Of a stretch of DNA of 64,000 bases, positions 47,701 through 56,376 are shown piece after piece. Where the stretch lies: NCBI GenBank assembly GCA_029204225.1, contig CM055108.1, positions 7,831,034-7,895,033 on the forward strand. The letters are read 5' to 3'. A program made the translations under genes and the position numbers. Below the pieces are notes generated by a model. It saw only the letters and a program-made list of their open reading frames with translations, did not search any database and was not told the DNA's origin. The DNA is from Diphasiastrum complanatum. Lineage: Eukaryota; Streptophyta; Lycopodiopsida; Lycopodiales; Lycopodiaceae. Position 1 is the stretch's first letter, and each line of letters starts with the position of its first letter.

Positions 47701-48675
47701 TCCTACAACCAATTGACCAGGAAGTCCACGACCTGAATTTTGCGTATTAACCTACTACAAGGCATTTCTAGCTAGATTGTTTATCATGGACGATACTATA
47801 ATGGTTTTCTAGCAATTGAATCAGCGCAATAGGATTAAACCAGTGAGGCTTGTCTTCTCTGGGGAAATGGTTCTCGCTCTTGTTTCAAAAACTTTCTTGA
47901 ACCTTACATGATTCCTTGTTAGACCTTCATATTTTTTCTTTTAAGCCTCGTAAAATCATGATAATATTGAATGGGCACTTCAAGTTATTTTAAAAGCTTA
48001 CTGTTACACCTGAAAGCATTCTATATGGCATCTCTTTTTGAATCCACACTGGAAGTGTTTGATAGAAAATAGCAGATGATGTGCACTAAAACCTCAATCT
48101 ACAGGTGAACAATGTTTAGCTTGCAACCTCAATTGACGTCGATTTCCTTATCAGGAACCTATCTTTTTCTAGCATTGTTTAAACTACATTGACATGTTCA
48201 AATTTCACCTCATATCTCAAGATGCCAGTTTATTATTAGATTGACTGTACTTTCTCTGAAAGTATTAGGTTTTAGCTATCTGTGCTCACATCCAATTCTA
48301 GGTCCTCCAGATACAGTTTATTAACTGTAGATTAGGTTGTTAAGGGATTCAGTTTTGTACATACTGTGGGAGCAGCTGTATTGATTACGATGCTTGATTT
48401 TAACAAGCGTTGCACCTCTTTCTAGGTTGGAAAACTTGCCGTCTTCATCAGAAATCGTGACAGAAGTGCAGCGTCTGGACAAGCTGTCTATAACAAATAG
48501 ACTAGTGGATCGATATTTTGATGAATTTGCAATCGAGGAAACAGACTCTTTATCAGGAGGAAAAGCTGCCTTTATGGTCTCACATGGCACTCACAAAGTC
48601 TTTCCAAGAAGATATGTCACGGCGGTGCCCATGCCTAGCAAATTACCTGATGGAACACAACTGATATCTCTTTAG
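17701..48675 (+). CDS. Large Q/S/N-rich plant protein, dentin sialophosphoprotein-like family
   Basis: My exon model: 17701-17720, 18632-18672, 19007-19121, 19579-19663, 20309-23695, 23863-24002, 24110-26269, 26366-26414, 30032-30306, 30465-30578, 48426-48675. All introns are GT-AG and every phase fits, giving 2,211 codons plus stop. The bulk (residues about 88-1983) is low-complexity, rich in Q, S, N and H, with a Q-rich helical run near 361-405 ([20 protein letters not shown]). The C-terminus is the conserved part: [13 protein letters not shown] near the end of exon 7, [14 protein letters not shown] near 2016, and a charged coiled-coil-like stretch from about 2115 ([16 protein letters not shown]) running into the last exon. 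As I recall, this layout is that of the Arabidopsis AT5G07940/AT5G07980 family, annotated dentin sialophosphoprotein-like. Its function is unknown. The first two tiny exons and the start codon are the least certain. It has no signal peptide or membrane segment. Confidence 0.75.
20309..23695 (+). other. Largest coding exon (exon 5) of the Q-rich gene
   Basis: A 3,387-bp exon in phase 0 at both ends, with AG at 20307-20308 and GT at 23696. It encodes about half of the protein, including the Q-rich helical run (21129-21260) and a short leucine/glutamate-rich segment, [19 protein letters not shown], near 22595. Reading continues open into the following intron, so an unspliced frame would stop at 23812. 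Confidence 0.85.
24110..26269 (+). other. Second large coding exon (exon 7) of the Q-rich gene
   Basis: A 2,160-bp exon that starts at the third base of an arginine codon shared with exon 6 (23863-24002) and ends two bases into a serine codon completed at 26366. It is also S/Q/N-rich and ends with the basic [13 protein letters not shown] motif that marks the start of the conserved C-terminal region. Confidence 0.85.
26770..27430 (-). pseudogene. LINE (non-LTR) reverse transcriptase remnant
   Basis: On the minus strand, successive fragments in different frames read [20 protein letters not shown] (about 27345-27285), DVVLMSHT (about 27225-27195), [14 protein letters not shown] (about 27130-27085) and [15 protein letters not shown] (about 27010-26965). 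These match, in order, the template-grip, the catalytic YADD-region and the thumb of plant non-LTR reverse transcriptases. Frameshifts and stops separate them, so it is a dead fragment inside the host intron. Confidence 0.75.
27780..28330 (+). pseudogene. Ty3/Gypsy integrase remnant
   Basis: Plus-strand fragments include [15 protein letters not shown] and [12 protein letters not shown] (zinc-binding part), [10 protein letters not shown], then [20 protein letters not shown] and [16 protein letters not shown] (start of the DDE core), and a worn [12 protein letters not shown] stretch near 28280. Stops and frameshifts are frequent. A partial duplication follows: the phrase around 28222-28345 recurs at 28367-28455. 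Confidence 0.7.
28460..30031. other. Rest of intron 8, nothing recognised
   Basis: Short frames such as one ending [18 protein letters not shown] (near 28990-29035) hint at more Gypsy integrase C-terminus, but I cannot assign them. The intron ends with a pyrimidine-rich tract and CAG at 30029-30031. Confidence 0.4.
30579..32317. other. Left part of the giant intron, nothing recognised
   Basis: No conserved domain or repeat partner in the window. One 86-codon frame at 31808-32065 has no recognisable motif. The region is of ordinary AT-rich intron composition. Confidence 0.5.
32318..32705 (-). repeat. 3' LTR of a chromovirus (minus), 388 bp
   Basis: Minus strand begins TGTTACGAG at 32705 and ends CCTAACA at 32318, with matching TGTTA/TAACA ends, directly after the polypurine tract CGGGAGGGAG (32715-32706). 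It contains a run of 10-bp GYGTCTGCAT units at 32541-32590. The five bases beyond the end are GTAAT (32313-32317). The partner 5' LTR is not present, so a target duplication cannot be confirmed. Confidence 0.75.
32706..34957 (-). pseudogene. Ty3/Gypsy chromovirus remnant (minus)
   Basis: Read on the minus strand: a gag piece ([36 protein letters not shown]) at 34930-34680; reverse transcriptase reading [15 protein letters not shown] and [13 protein letters not shown] at 34650-34470; a jump to RNase H end ([20 protein letters not shown]) near 34460-34390; integrase zinc-binding region near 34090-33870; the DDE core [20 protein letters not shown] at 33786; and integrase C-terminus to 33119. A chromodomain-like segment ([17 protein letters not shown]) near 32838-32788 marks it as a chromovirus, a group that uses the domain to target chromatin. 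Protease and the catalytic reverse transcriptase core are deleted, and stops are common. Confidence 0.8.
34958..35084. other. Short spacer between chromovirus and Copia remnants
   Basis: It begins near CATAGTTGCATC and contains the word GGTTCGAA or TTCGAACCG several times, including repeats around GTTTCGAACCG (35007) and GGTTCGAACCG (35047). The first bases resemble the terminal CATAGTTGCAGCG of the hAT-type element at 44966, so this may be a hAT end fragment. No matching opposite end or 8-bp duplication is visible. Confidence 0.35.
35085..35837 (-). pseudogene. Copia element 4, pre-integrase and integrase part (minus)
   Basis: On the minus strand it begins right after the inserted element at 35837 and reads through the pre-integrase motif [17 protein letters not shown] (about 35722-35672). 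It continues into the integrase core with [13 protein letters not shown] (about 35400-35360), [12 protein letters not shown] (about 35300-35265) and [18 protein letters not shown] (about 35215-35160). It stops at about 35085 where unrelated sequence begins. It is the continuation of the protease part at 41851-42320, interrupted by element 3. Confidence 0.8.
35838..36741 (+). repeat. 5' LTR of Copia element 3 (904 bp)
   Basis: Begins TGTAGAACACC and ends TTTTCCTACA. It contains a dense series of TCGCGAA words from about 35990 to 36260. Compared with the 3' LTR it has a 28-bp extra stretch near 36024-36051 and a few small indels. Confidence 0.9.
36742..36755 (+). other. Primer-binding site of Copia element 3
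   Basis: GTGTTATCAGAGCG directly follows the LTR. It differs from the standard TGGTATCAGAGC at the second G, which is T here. Confidence 0.65.
36880..37765 (+). pseudogene. Gag of Copia element 3
   Basis: Opens at the ATG at 36880 with [20 protein letters not shown], the same block as the gag start of element 2, but hits a stop near 37060. Further stops and frameshifts lie near 37265 and 37420. The two zinc knuckles at about 37625-37730 are intact. Confidence 0.8.
39317..40597 (+). pseudogene. Reverse transcriptase/RNase H of Copia element 3, open part
   Basis: A 426-codon uninterrupted frame. It starts in the integrase-RT linker and runs through the RT palm, including [33 protein letters not shown], the catalytic [10 protein letters not shown] near 39993-40022, and [14 protein letters not shown]. 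It ends in RNase H with SYSDASWAS at about 40507-40533, at a stop codon 40595-40597. The RNase H remainder continues beyond with stops. It is the best-preserved retroelement frame in the window. Confidence 0.85.
40959..40971 (+). other. Polypurine tract of Copia element 3
   Basis: TTTGAGAGGGAGC directly precedes the 3' LTR start TGTAGAACACC at 40972. The equivalent in element 1 is TTTGAGAGAGAAC. Confidence 0.8.
40972..41850 (+). repeat. 3' LTR of Copia element 3 (879 bp)
   Basis: Near-identical to the 5' LTR apart from scattered substitutions and about four indels, including absence of the 28-bp TCGCGAA-bearing stretch. It ends TTTTCCTACA at 41850, followed by the target duplication TCTTC. 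Confidence 0.9.
41851..42320 (-). pseudogene. Copia element 4, zinc-knuckle and protease part (minus)
   Basis: On the minus strand a broken zinc knuckle (KCYYC... then [18 protein letters not shown]) at about 42310-42215 is followed by the protease motif [20 protein letters not shown] at about 42137-42078. The frame then runs into the insertion point of element 3 at 41851. It continues at 35837 after removal of the inserted element. Confidence 0.8.
42700..43264 (-). pseudogene. Copia reverse transcriptase fragment (minus)
   Basis: Minus-strand fragments read [73 protein letters not shown] and [13 protein letters not shown], the N-terminal half of a Copia reverse transcriptase. It lies between gag and protease fragments, which is not where it belongs in a Copia element, so it derives from a separate or rearranged copy. 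Confidence 0.8.
43335..43960 (+). pseudogene. Copia protease and integrase fragment (plus)
   Basis: Plus-strand fragments read [17 protein letters not shown] (protease, with DSSA instead of DSGA) near 43350-43400 and [20 protein letters not shown] (integrase core) near 43810-43870. Many stops are present. It faces the reverse transcriptase fragment at 42700-43264. Confidence 0.7.
44116..44949 (-). pseudogene. Copia gag fragment, lineage B (minus)
   Basis: On the minus strand: [20 protein letters not shown] near 44940-44880, then [15 protein letters not shown] near 44780-44735, and a frame with [20 protein letters not shown] and zinc knuckle [14 protein letters not shown] near 44228-44187. 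The NLSVKDxII motif is shared with the gag at 13779-14042, so it is the same lineage. Its start is cut off at 44949 by the insertion of the TRIM-like element. Confidence 0.75.
44966..45815. mobile_element. Non-autonomous hAT-type DNA transposon, 850 bp
   Basis: Perfect 13-bp terminal inverted repeats CATAGTTGCAGCG (44966-44978 and complement at 45803-45815), flanked by the perfect 8-bp duplication TCTCAGAG (44958-44965 and 45816-45823). Inside each end are clustered AATCGCGATTCG-like words, the sort of subterminal repeats to which hAT transposases bind. An 8-bp duplication is typical of hAT. No transposase frame is present, so it depended on one elsewhere. It sits inside the 3' LTR of the TRIM-like element and is therefore younger than it. 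Confidence 0.85.
45422..45540. repeat. G-rich minisatellite inside the hAT element
   Basis: Three to four imperfect repeats of a unit like GGGGGGTTCGGGGGGC followed by a C-run, with period about 30-33 bp (G-runs at 45424, 45457, 45487 and 45519). Short frames here are composition artefacts. Confidence 0.8.
46037..46810 (-). other. Non-coding core of the TRIM-like element
   Basis: No open frame with recognisable domains. It contains a (GA)n run at about 46670-46690. It is bounded by polypurine tract and primer-binding site, as expected for the inside of an LTR element. Confidence 0.65.
46823..47073 (-). repeat. 5' LTR of the TRIM-like element (251 bp)
   Basis: Shares with 45824-46036 nearly all its sequence, including GAGTTAYRTAATAGCAGCAG and CAACGACGTGACGGTTGAAG-like parts. 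It differs by small indels (for example GTTTAGCCGCTACATCA present only here). Confidence 0.8.
47074..48425. other. Right part of the giant intron, nothing firm
   Basis: No clear protein domain. The first bases should be the continuation of the Copia gag leader interrupted by the TRIM-like element. The rest reads as ordinary intron and ends with a pyrimidine-rich stretch and TTTCTAG at 48425. Confidence 0.45.
48426..48675 (+). other. Last coding exon of the Q-rich gene
   Basis: Completes the arginine codon begun at 30577-30578, then encodes [20 protein letters not shown] and a C-terminus ending [10 protein letters not shown] with a TAG stop at 48673-48675. Protein similarity to the family tail plus exact phase is the reason for joining it to exon 10, 17.8 kb away. 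Confidence 0.75.
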
Positions 48676-51600
48676 CAGGAGTCTTTGCTTGATTATATTC
48701 AAATTGTAGCATTCTTCGAGCTCAGCTCTTGTCGCAATTGCGGCAAGGTCATTTTTTTCTGTACATTCATTTATTACTTGATGGTCGCTGGCTTTCTGTT
48801 GACCGTTGAGTGCTTAGATCTTATTGAAGGTGATTGTCATGATAACCAATACTGTATCCAGTGCTCTTTCAATACCAGGGCAAGTCCAAGAGCTTCTTAC
48901 CAGTGGAGCTTGTCATAGCCTGAACTGAGTTGATGGCAAACTTTTGTAGATGATCTCAAAGCAACTTATGCTGGCTGGACAAGATCCACATGCTTGCTAT
49001 GCACAAAATGCAAGCAAACAAAATTGTGTACAATACGAACAAACAATTGACATTTTAGTTGACTGCAAAATTACTTATTGTACGTTATCCCCATGATCCA
49101 TTGCATGCATCAGGGAGCCCAAGCTGTATTGTTTTCCCAAAGCTAAAAGTCAATTAGACCAAAAATTTTAGCTCAGATTTTGATTTGCCATCAGCTCAAA
49201 TTTTGAAGATGCCCATGTAAGGCCATTTCTGCAAATCTTGGTGAGAATGAAGAACCTTGTTAGGATTACTTTGTAAACAAGATTAAAGCAAAAGCCTTCA
49301 AGAACACTTTCAAGTGTTCAAGCTATTCAATTTTATCTTGGCTCATTTTGTGGTGTTTTTTAATTGCATACCAATATTAGACACTAAACTTTTGAACATT
49401 GTTGTGGTTCATTGACAATGGGACAATACCACTCTTTTTGATAGCAGATCATGTATTGAGTCTGTTAAGAACTATACATCCGGAATGCTGTGTTCTGAAC
49501 ATAATTTTTGACATTTCGTTCAGAAAAACATATTGAGCAAAAGAAATGTCATTATGGCTTGGTCTGAATGTTTTGTAGATTTTGGTGACATGCTGACTTT
49601 CAGTATTGTTCAGTACGTGACGACTAAGCATTTCATAATCTGCTCAGATTGCACCCAAAACATCCCAGGCTTCACTACTGGCAGAAGCAAGTGCATCGTT
49701 GACAGGTCTTCTATGGGATATGAAACCCTAGCTATCAGATTATCAGGCTGCTGAATCAATATTATGAAACTGTGTGCAGCTAGATTTGTGTTTGTTACTG
49801 CTCTTTTTGTTACGTGAAAATCCTTGGGATTTTTTTGCACCAACAAAACACAATTTAGTAGGATATATCAACAATTTTAGGTTTTTAAATTTAAAATTTT
49901 TAAGACAGCAAAAACAACAGCGAATTTGTTGGGGGCACTGGGATTTTTGACTACCGCTCTGAACGATGCCGAATGATGCTGTTCAAAGAGGTTAATTTAT
50001 GTATTACAAGTTCGGAGTAACATGACGTACATTTTGTTTTTTGTAATCTGTGGTCGTGGGATGCCATTATGAAACCGGAGATACTATCAGCTGCTCTTCT
50101 GTTGATCCTTGTCAGGGCTTGGTAAAGGAAACGAGAGAGATTATCTCAAGAACTTGAGATGCGTATGGTTTGAGCAATCCTTGCCACAAATTACCTGTAT
50201 CAAGGACGTTTTCTGACAGGGAGGTGTATGGTCCTATTTTGTGAGACAGATGAAGCCAGCATCCTTGTATTTCTGATTATGTTATTTTGTTTGGTGGTGT
50301 GCATATCTATAGCTATATTTTACTTTACAAGCCCTAAGAAGGTGCAACAACCAAGTCATAACTAGTGCTTATTGAATATAACACAGCTTATGACATTCTT
50401 AGTGATGTATATTATAGCCATAACGCATGTACAGAGACATTGTCAACTTTGCCAAGTTTTTACTCTATTTATATTTGCCATTTAATGCATGCTCTTTTTA
50501 CATGGGAATGAAGAAGAGAGTATGTTGAGCTTCTGATAGTTTAAACTAATTTTCATGGTTGTTATATGCCCAAAAAATAGGATGTGTTTCGGACCCCTCA
50601 AAAAAGAAAGCAAATACAATTTTTGTACTAGCAATGTGATTGAAAATTAGTATTTTTTATTCTAAACTATGATATGAAGAGAAGCTTCTCTTGTTGAAAT
50701 AAGAATCATGCCAAATAGCTTGTGTACTTTTGGCTTTTGATTCAGGTGGCATACAAACCATAAAGATTCATGTACCATGTTGAGTGTTGTTTGGGAATTT
50801 TTCCTTAGTTTTTGTATTATAGGAGTATGTTTTGCAATGCTGCAATTTCTGAAGTGTGGGGAGGGATCCAGTCTTAATAAAGTTAATGCATTTTCCTTAT
50901 CAACTCAATATTGAAATATGATAATTTGCTTACTAATCTTTTGTCCTTCAAGGCCTAGGTAATATAATTAAGCATGCAGAGTCACAATAGACTTTGATTG
51001 GTGCCACATAACTTAAGTTACAAATTTCAAGGTTGATGTATGTGTAACTGCTCTACCATTTCTACATAATGTAGAGTTCTTGGAGTAAAATGTATTCAAA
51101 CTCTTCCCAACTTTAAATTTAGTTTACAGTCCATTGGTAATAGTTTGAATGGATACATGCTAGCTAGAAAATATTCTTTCAAATGGTTAAAATTTATTTG
51201 ATGGTGACAACATGCAATAAAATGTCAAAAGTGTGACCTCCAACCATGAAGTTTCCAAAAATGGTACTAGTCGTATTTTTTGTAGTCAAGATTATCTTTG
51301 ACAAGAAATTATAGATTTCAAATTCAACGTCATGTGTTTATGATTGTGACAACTATTTTGCCGCACTTCATGTATGCTTGTGTTCCAATCAACTATGAAA
51401 CAATATTCTATTATCCACAAACGCATAACATAAATTGTCAAAAATGTGTCTCATGTATACTTGTGTTCCAATCAACTATGAAACAATATTCTATTATCCA
51501 CAAACGCATAACAAAAATTGTCAAAAATGTGTTGCTTATCAAAGCTATCATCATAGAGGGCAGTTTCGCTCAATGATTCACACATTGACCATTCTTGTGT

Positions 51601-53990
51601 ATGACATAACAAATATCGCTAAAGTCAATATTGTACTCATTCTCCAAAAAATAATAGGCTTGTAAACATCCCCTTATGTAAAAAAAATCTCCAAAGCATC
51701 ATAGGTCTAGACATGTGCCAAGGCTTTGTTAGCAACTTATCAACATTTCCCAAGCAAGACATTTGAAATAAATTGTAGGGACAACAATGAATTTGGCTAA
51801 TATAGACCAAGCTTCCATCTGGTATCTTATTAGCATCTCTACAAAAGTATGCTCAATATCTTGTTGACAATTGTGAGGGCAATGTTGATTGATATTGTAG
51901 GTTCCAATTAGCTCTGGTAGTAGTGGCTCTGGTAACGACTCAATACAATAAATATTGGAACTCATCCATATGTATTATCATTATGTTAGAAATAATTTTC
52001 ATTGAATACACATACCATCATCTCTACCTCATTTTTTTTACTTGAGGTAGGTGTAGAGAACTCCTAATTTAAAAAGTAATTAAACAATTGAGAATAAGAA
52101 AAGGTAATCAAATGAAGTTATTCACCAGAAATGAAGGTCTAACTCATTCTCACATTCAAGGTGTCGTTCAACCAAGACAACTTAGGGTTTGTCTTGAGAA
52201 AGGGAAAGGTTGATCATATGGTCGATAAGCGGATGTGAGTATCTATCAAACAATTGAAATTTTAGACCCTTGTTCTCAATGACATGTTCTCAATTGTTTT
52301 GGAGCATCTTAAACCACCATATTTACTTATTTCCTTTCTACACTTCCATGAGAGGTTGTACATATTAAGAAGTAACTTTGGCCAAATTTCTGAGCACAAT
52401 GGGGCATCATAACATACGTACTTCAAAAAAAAGAAAAATGTAGTATGAAAGATATTAAATTTCTCAAAGAGAATGATCGATGAAGATTAAGTGGCTAATA
52501 CTTTGATAGTCAAAACATATAATAGGCTGGTCTTGATGGAGTTTGGTCAACGTCCGTATCAAAACTTCACGAGATGATTTACCAATATTAGGGATTGCCT
52601 ATCCTTTTCTCCCTATCGACTGTTCTACTTAGGGATGCTATTTAGAATTTAACTATTTGATTCTAGTCATCTATAAACTCAATTTGTGGATTGGGCATGA
52701 TATCTGTCATAACATTTTAGATCTTGCTTAGTTTTTTGCAAATGTGATTGTACCAATAGTGAATTGAGCCTACTTCCTTTGTATTTTATGTTCTCAAAAG
52801 TTAATGTAAGAGCCTAAGTTCCCTCTTTTTGTGCATTGTGAGAGTGAGAGAAAGAGAGAAAACAATGAGGACAAATGCCTGGATTTACATTGAAGCTTTG
52901 TTCTTTCCATTGCACGTGAGATATGATTTGGTAATTGCATATGATTGTTTTTCTTTTGCTTGTAAGAACAATCTTCGAAGCTTTTGAAGTAGTTTAGCTT
53001 TGCCCTATGCCTTATAAGATTCACCACTGGCCACGCGGTTGTCCTCTTCTCTAGTTGAATCTTTCACCTACTATTCGTGATTCATCAACCTTTTGTGGCT
53101 TGACGATGGCATGTCTTTGAATTTGGCCCACGACCGAGTCTTGACAACACTCAAATTCTACCTTAGCATCTTGGAAAATAGTTAAGTAGTACACTTCACT
53201 AGCACTCGTGGCCCCACAAAAAAACATCTCACCCCCCTTAGATGGGGTGGGGGGGGCCTGTGCTGCAAAGGCAATGTAGGTGCATTTGCCAAGCACTCTC
53301 TAACGAGCCATTATACTCCAACAATCAGTGAGTTGACTTACAATTATTTAGAGTCTAGAGTCTAGACAAATGATTGAGAGAGTAAAATTTTAGCTTAAAA
53401 CAACTTGGCGTCATAATGAGGTATATAAACAATGTTCTAGAAACCTCTTAGGGGTTTCCCTCCAATATGCTGCATTTTTTGAAAATTTTTGGCTTCCAAA
53501 TCCAACATCTCATATTTTTTGCCGGCAGATTTACATTCACAAATTATTTTATTGATTCAATAAACCTATGTAAGCCAAGTTTTGTTCCTTACTTTACTAT
53601 ACACATTCCCTCCATATAAAAATCACAAACATAAAAATTTCCTGCATTTTAAAAAAGTTATCGATTTTTTAAAAGTCAACTTCCTGTAAGTTTTTTATGA
53701 ATTCAATTTTCAATGAAAGATGCCGATTCCATTCTCAAGAGATGTCGGCTTTCCCGAACATTGTATGTAAACATGAAAATAGACTCTATATGAAAGGGTT
53801 CATAAATTTCCTTTGTAAGAACTAAGAACCTTTCTTAATTTCTTCAAGAGTGAATTTAGTTTGACAAAATTTTGGCTTCTCTTGAGTTTCGAAATGCCAT
53901 TGACAGGCAAGCCGCAATACTCCCCCAAATTTCACCCTTTCTTAGGCATTCTTTCAACGAATGGTGCCAGGCATCACGAGAAAATTGTTA
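48676..53990. other. Intergenic, no gene recognised
   Basis: Includes the 3' UTR of the Q-rich gene (its end is not determinable). The rest is AT-rich with short random frames. An 83-bp tandem duplication lies at 51369-51533. Confidence 0.5.
51369..51533. repeat. Tandem duplication, 83-bp unit
   Basis: Copy 1 at 51369-51451 and copy 2 at 51452-51533 share CTTGTGTTCCAATCAACTAT and the rest of the unit with only a few changes. Confidence 0.9.
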
Positions 53991-53996
53991 GGAGGA

Positions 53997-54040
53997 CACG
54001 ATGACTCATGATTATTCACAGAGAATCATGAGTCATCGTG
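53997..54040. repeat. Perfect 17-bp palindrome arms with GCN4-type motif
   Basis: CACGATGACTCATGATT (53997-54013) and its exact reverse complement AATCATGAGTCATCGTG (54024-54040) are separated by 10 bases. Each arm contains ATGACTCAT, the classic GCN4/AP-1-like bZIP binding sequence. No gene is close, so it is more likely a transposon end or cruciform than a working regulatory site. Confidence 0.85.
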
Positions 54041-54328
54041 AATTTTCCTTGCATACATATAGGCTTAAAATATTTCTAAAAGTCATACGCTCGCACAAAC
54101 ATGCTGAATCGAAGCATATAGCAGATCGTAAGGAAGCTAATTTTGCCAGGAAAATTCATGCACAGTTAACATACAGAGAACAAACATAGAATGAATGAGG
54201 GAGAGAGAGAACAGACAGAACAAACACATTATGAATGAGGGAGAGAGAGAACAAACACATACAGAGGGAGAAGAGGCAGCGAGCAGCAGAGAAGACAGAC
54301 AAAGCGTAGCACCAGCACCAGCACCAGC

Positions 54329-54330
<2 letters not shown>

Positions 54331-54384
<54 letters not shown>

Positions 54385-54403
54385 AGGGAGGGAGGGAGGG
54401 AGG

Positions 54404-54462
<59 letters not shown>
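54331..54462. repeat. Compound microsatellite (GA)n-(GGGA)n-(GA)n
   Basis: A GA run from about 54331, then GGGA repeats at about 54376-54408, then a second GA run to about 54462. Frames reading Ser-Leu or Arg-Glu repeats across it are artefacts. Confidence 0.95.
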
Positions 54463-54464
<2 letters not shown>

Positions 54465-56042
54465 TGGCCCAATTGACACTTATATTGACACATGTTGCAA
54501 CGTGACAATGCATGGCCAGATGTGGGCCATACCCTTTGCTGGACACGTGTCAGTATGGCTGAAACAAAATTAGACACGTGTCGCGTAGCATGTGTTGAAA
54601 CATGCTGATGTGGCGAGACAAATGTTGTGCACATACTGGCCAGTGGTGTGTACACCGTCTCCGTGTCAAGCGCAAATTGGTGGACGACAATTTTTTCAAA
54701 ATTGTGGGAACATATTTGCTGCGTTCTGGCTGCAAGAAATGGAAAACGCTGATTGTCACACGGTTTTGCTATGATTCCAAGGCTCCAGGTACTATTGTTG
54801 ATTTTACAGGTGCACTATGTACATTTATTTTGACTAGATGTTTTGGTAGTGGGTACAGGTTGAAATTCAAAGTTGGGTATCCGAAACAGTTCCAGATGCA
54901 CGAATCACATCATATTCATATGTGCTTCAATTGCAGTTGATAAGCTTCAAATCTTGCAATGTTTTCCGCTAGTTTCTGATAATTAGGTGTGTGAATTTTT
55001 TGAGGATTCAAGACTGAGCAATGCTCAGAAAGTCGGCATAGTTCAAGAATGAAATCGGCATCTTTTCTCAAAAATCAGCATGGCAAAAATTGTACAGGAT
55101 TTTTTATGTCATAAATCTTGGATTTTATAAAGGAAAACCGACAAGCAAGAGCTTGTGACTCAATAGAGACCGAAAAACTTTTTCACATATCGATTTTTGG
55201 AGGGAATCCTCAAAGAGGTTTCCCGAACACTGGTATTGAGGATCAAATTCAATCTTTGACTATGAAATTGGCGTTGAACTTCACCTAAAAGGACACGGTT
55301 TGGAAGTTGGAATTCGCAAGTCCAATCTACATAGCATGTCCAAGGGGGCACCGGCAAGGCGGGCCTAGTTGCCTTTCAAAGAAGCCAAAAAAATTTGGTA
55401 GTCCCAATTAAAAGATTGCACTTGTAATTAAAATGCCAAATTTCACATAAGCCTTTTTTATTCATAAAATCAACAAAATTATGGGGGTCCTTCATGATTG
55501 CTTACTCACCTGCATGATTACCTATCTACTACCTAATTTCAAAAAATTAAACAACAAATATGTCAGGCAGCATGCACAAGCAGGCCTGCTACGATCGATC
55601 GTAACAGTGGCTCTGCCTACTGCCTACCTCACTGCTCGCGCATGCTGCATGCCTCGAATAACAATCATAATGGTAGCTCTACCTACCTCGCCGCTCTCTG
55701 CGACTTGGTAGGTAGTGCTACCAAATATGGCCCATAGCCACCCTGCTCATGCCCGCTATATAGTACACAATATGATGCTAATGCAACAAAATGGACACAA
55801 AACAGAAAACAATGTGTTCTAAATCGTATACGCATAAATATTTGCCAATATGACTTGCAGGGTAGTCGATGAAATGATGCTAACGATTATGGCCCATACC
55901 CACCTTGCTCATGCATGCTACTGAGTACATAATGTACTAATGCAATGAAGTGGACAAAAAAAGAAAAACAATGTGTCCTTAGTCATATATCCAGAATACA
56001 AAAACCTCCTCCATGTACTTACCATGCAGAATGAAATCATGA
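54463..56042. other. Intergenic, no gene recognised
   Basis: A short frame at 54602-54937 has no known domain. An imperfect direct duplication with period about 162 bp begins at TATGGCCCATA near 55726 and 55888. Confidence 0.5.
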
Positions 56043-56155
56043 AATTGGATGAACATGCGATAACAAGTGGAAACTAGATTTCATTGGATGAACATGCGAT
56101 AACAAGTGGAAACTAGATTTCATTGGATGAACATGCGATAACAAGTGGAAACTAG
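56043..56155. repeat. 39-bp tandem repeat, about 2.9 copies
   Basis: The unit includes ATTGGATGAACATGCGATAA and CAAGTGGAAACTAGATTTC. The copies are nearly identical. It lies about 220 bp beyond the stop codon of the PEP carboxykinase gene, so it is in or next to its 3' UTR. Confidence 0.9.
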
Positions 56156-56376
56156 TTATGAAGATTGAAAATCACTTTGTCTGTAGAGATTCCAAGCTCT
56201 TTAAACACCGATTGGAACATACACATGTACAATGTGAAGATCCCATTCCTAACTAAGGCTCTGCTGCTCCAAATTGCGTAAGTAGCAGAGAGGATAAATA
56301 GCTCTATATCCAAGGTACTTCCTAGTACAACCCAAGTAATACCAGAAAAGAAAGTGTAACTGCACAAAGACATGAT

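Larger units (their letters stand above)
30579..48425 (+). other. Giant 17.8-kb intron 10 of the Q-rich gene
   Basis: Exon 10 ends ...CTTGTCAAG at 30578 before GTTTTC, and the last exon begins after TTTCTAG at 48426. Joining them gives a continuous frame that restores an arginine codon and extends the same charged helical region, so the 17,847 bp between are an intron. It holds a nest of at least six mobile elements from 32318 to 47073. The flanks 30579-32317 and 47074-48425 carry no clear element. Confidence 0.75.

Noticed and set aside
54137-54655. Long frames on both strands with Ser-Leu and Arg-Glu repeats
   Set aside because: They arise from the GA/GGGA microsatellite. No domain lies outside the repeat.
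53430-55235. Possible inverted ends of a DNA transposon around AGAGGTTTCCCGAACA-like words
   Set aside because: The similarity between 53432-53470 and the complement of 55195-55235 is loose, and no target duplication is seen.
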